A stretch of 64,000 nt of DNA from Holtiella tumoricola (GTDB lineage: Bacteria; Bacillota; Clostridia; Lachnospirales; Cellulosilyticaceae): the NCBI RefSeq assembly GCF_027857615.1, contig NZ_JAQIFT010000068.1:247890-311889 (forward strand). The letters are read 5' to 3'. The notes below the pieces were generated by a model. The model was not told where the DNA came from, made no database searches, and saw only the letters and a program-made list of their open reading frames with translations. The translations under genes were made by a program, and so were the position numbers. Of the stretch, positions 62,288 through 64,000 are shown in pieces (within the stretch, counting starts at the first letter, position 1; each line of letters begins with the position of its first letter).

Positions 62288-63169
62288 ATGAGTGAAATCG
62301 TACTTATAACAGATACATCAAGTGATTTAAGTGACACTATAGTTAAAGAATTTGGAATTACACGTATTCCTTTTTATGTTTCATTTAATCAAGTCGATTA
62401 TTTTAAAGAAATCGTAGAAATGCCTATTAAAGATTTCTATACAAAAATGCGTGAAAGTAAAGTCTTCCCTAAAACATCACTTCCATCAATCAATGATTAT
62501 CTTGAAGTGTTTACACCACTTGCAGAGGCTGGTAAATCCATTATCTGTGTTTGTTTATCCGGGTATTTTAGCGGTTCATATAGTTCTGCTGTTAATGCCA
62601 AAGAAATTATTTTAGAAAATTATCCTAATACGCAAATTGCAATTATTAATTCATTAAATGCCACAGGTGGTCAAGGACTTTTAGTAACAGAGATTGGTCG
62701 TATGATTCAAGATGGACTTGAATTTGACCAAATTATTGATCTTACAGATAAACTTATTGAAAAAGCTAGAATTTTCTTCTTTGTTGATACACTTGATTAT
62801 TTAGAAAACGGCGGTCGTATCGGAAAAGCATCTGCTCTTCTTGGTACAATGCTCAATGTTAAGCCTATTCTCTTTTTAGAAAAAGGACAACTTTATCCAC
62901 TTGCTAAAGTACGTGGTAAGAAAAAAGCTATTGCTAAAATTATCGAATCCACTGTGGAATATATTGGTGATCGTCCTTGTGACTACAACTACATAGTTGG
63001 TCATGCTGACAACTTAGAAGATGCCAATACTATTTTAGCAGGTGCTAGAGCAAGTATTGCTGCTCCTATTCCTGATGAATTCTTCTTCATCGGAGTAACT
63101 ATTGGTGTAAATACAGGTCCTGATGCATGCGGAATCTGTGTTATTCCAAAGTATCAAACATTAATGTAA
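62288..63169 (+). CDS. DegV family fatty-acid-binding protein
   Basis: Protein of 293 aa. DegV features are the opening VLITDTSSDL, the fatty-acid headgroup loop VCLSGYFSGSYSSAVNAK, the DTLDYLENGGRIGKASALLG segment and the terminal GVNTGPDACGI. DegV/FakB proteins hold a fatty acid for phosphorylation by a FakA kinase, which is not encoded nearby. The ATG at 62288 is eight bases after AAGGAGG; the GTG at 62279 touches it. Confidence 0.92.
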   Translation: MSEIVLITDTSSDLSDTIVKEFGITRIPFYVSFNQVDYFKEIVEMPIKDFYTKMRESKVFPKTSLPSINDYLEVFTPLAEAGKSIICVCLSGYFSGSYSSAVNAKEIILENYPNTQIAIINSLNATGGQGLLVTEIGRMIQDGLEFDQIIDLTDKLIEKARIFFFVDTLDYLENGGRIGKASALLGTMLNVKPILFLEKGQLYPLAKVRGKKKAIAKIIESTVEYIGDRPCDYNYIVGHADNLEDANTILAGARASIAAPIPDEFFFIGVTIGVNTGPDACGICVIPKYQTLM

Positions 63170-63171
63170 CT

Positions 63172-63213
63172 AAAAAGGAAGGTAGGATAATTATTTATCC
63201 TACCTTCCTTTTT
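63172..63213. terminator. Bidirectional terminator after the DegV gene
   Basis: AAAAAGGAAGGTAGGATAA pairs perfectly with TTATCCTACCTTCCTTTTT around a 4-base loop. Confidence 0.9.
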
Positions 63214-63224
63214 CACTTTTCAAC

Positions 63225-63902
63225 TTATCTTCTCTTAACTGGCTTAATATAAAACGCATAGGCAATGGCCATAAACGCGAAAATTTCTGTTGCCGTAAAT
63301 GGTGGTATGATATTAAGTAGATTAACAAAATACCCTATTCCATCCAATGTCAATAAAATACATGCTGCAATAATAAGTGCATAACTACTTCTTAAATATT
63401 CATTCTTATACTTAAGAAAGCCAATCACACAAAGTATAATCATGATAGCTACAAAAGTACCTTGTACAACACTTAAATACAGAGGAAACTGACCTGTAAG
63501 TTCTAGTCTATAGCCAAATGTTGCTGTCACAATCTTGGTAGGTTGAGTGATAATAACATATATGTAGAATAAAATCCAAGGTGTAAATAAAACTAAATAA
63601 GTTAAATAATTTAATTTTTCCCTTATGTAAGGTGTAATGCACCATACTGCTGAAGCCATTGTCATAGTAATTCCAATGCTTGTTGCTAAATAGAAGTAAC
63701 GTAGGATTTCAAGTTGTCCAAGCGTTGGATGGTCTCCATATACAATTAGTGTTAAATACCTCATCATAGAAAATGCAAATAGAAATGTACAAATCCATTT
63801 CAAAGTTACATTTTCTTTCTTTTGTACAATACCTATATTCACCATTAGGACTATCAGTGCTAAAACGCACAAAACAATGAGTAAAAAATAGCTCGTTGAC
63901 AT
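63225..63902 (-). CDS. Seven-helix membrane protein, 225 aa, of unknown function
   Basis: Seven hydrophobic helices can be counted (about 5-23, 35-54, 68-88, 95-118, 137-160, 170-187 and 195-215) with short loops and a basic end (KPVKRR). The arrangement resembles the 7TM sensor modules found at the N-terminus of some histidine kinases and GGDEF proteins, but no output domain follows: the stop comes directly after helix seven. The ATG at 63902 is six bases after GGGGGAGG; the ATG at 63908 touches that site. Confidence 0.72.
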   Translation of the reverse strand: MSTSYFLLIVLCVLALIVLMVNIGIVQKKENVTLKWICTFLFAFSMMRYLTLIVYGDHPTLGQLEILRYFYLATSIGITMTMASAVWCITPYIREKLNYLTYLVLFTPWILFYIYVIITQPTKIVTATFGYRLELTGQFPLYLSVVQGTFVAIMIILCVIGFLKYKNEYLRSSYALIIAACILLTLDGIGYFVNLLNIIPPFTATEIFAFMAIAYAFYIKPVKRR

Positions 63903-64000
63903 GGACATCCTCCCCCTTTTTTATTATTTTTATGGACAAGGAAGTTATTTTAGAACTAGATTCTCTAAATTTCTTTGTATAAGAATACAAAAGAGGCCAC

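Noticed and set aside
63709..63990. Minus-strand open frame of 93 codons at the right edge
   Set aside because: Shifted shadow of the membrane protein gene; most of it overlaps in another frame.
1..64000. CRISPR arrays, insertion sequences, prophage or integrase genes
   Set aside because: No spaced direct repeats, transposase or phage structural genes were found; the small HTH protein at 6.9 kb has no mobile-element neighbours.

Overview
The window reads as a chromosomal segment of a low-GC, spore-forming member of the Clostridia, most likely Lachnospirales and possibly Cellulosilyticum-like. That placement is inferred from gene content: spore genes (SpoIID-type, SpoVB-type, candidate sigma-K coat genes), a complete V-type ATPase operon, fused SecDF, 2-hydroxyacyl-CoA dehydratase activase-type proteins and a GH8 glycosidase. 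There are no prophage, insertion sequence, CRISPR, rRNA or tRNA genes. Most genes lie on the minus strand.

Layout. 1-6.7 kb: a membrane-stress SPFH/zinc-ribbon gene followed by a Tim44-like gene cut by the left edge, an M29 aminopeptidase, a tetrahydrofolate riboswitch driving folT, and a two-component system. 6.9-14 kb: a small HTH protein, FtsH, a candidate C-rich small RNA upstream of ftsH, and a two-gene activase/dehydratase-like pair. 14-20 kb: a CotH / DUF4956 / VTC-polyphosphate-polymerase cluster in which the DUF4956 gene is frameshifted, next to a second two-component system. 20-27 kb: a monofunctional glycosyltransferase, hflKC, a GH8 enzyme without a signal peptide, a PHP phosphoesterase and small proteins. 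27-31 kb: a probable copper-handling locus in which a heavy-metal-binding/UreH/cupredoxin fusion sits between a response regulator and its kinase.

31-34.3 kb is the most unusual part. A cysteine-rich von Willebrand A protein and a small cysteine-rich neighbour appear to share a domain, and the small gene has a sigma-K-like promoter. They are followed by a large structured non-coding region and flanked by three related stem-loop elements. 34-40 kb: a SpoIID/LytB protein, SecDF and a probable 6S RNA. 40-48.6 kb: the V-ATPase operon in the order G/H-C-I-K-F-E-A-B-D. 48.8-52.7 kb: a SEC-C protein, threonine synthase, and a second pair of cysteine-rich proteins behind an excellent sigma-K-type promoter. 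The larger protein carries Cys/Pro repeats plus a C-terminal domain matching its small neighbour. 53-64 kb: NADH oxidase, hpt, a HisK-type phosphatase, two flavoproteins, a SpoVB-type flippase with a structured leader, a DtxR-like regulator that has lost most metal ligands, a DegV protein and a multi-span membrane protein.

The strongest candidates for something undescribed are the two cysteine-rich, putatively sigma-K-controlled surface-protein modules (31.6-33.5 and 51.7-52.7 kb) and the structured RNA elements around 33.6-34.1 kb, 9.1 kb and 61.5 kb. All assignments come from reading the sequence; no database or folding program was run.
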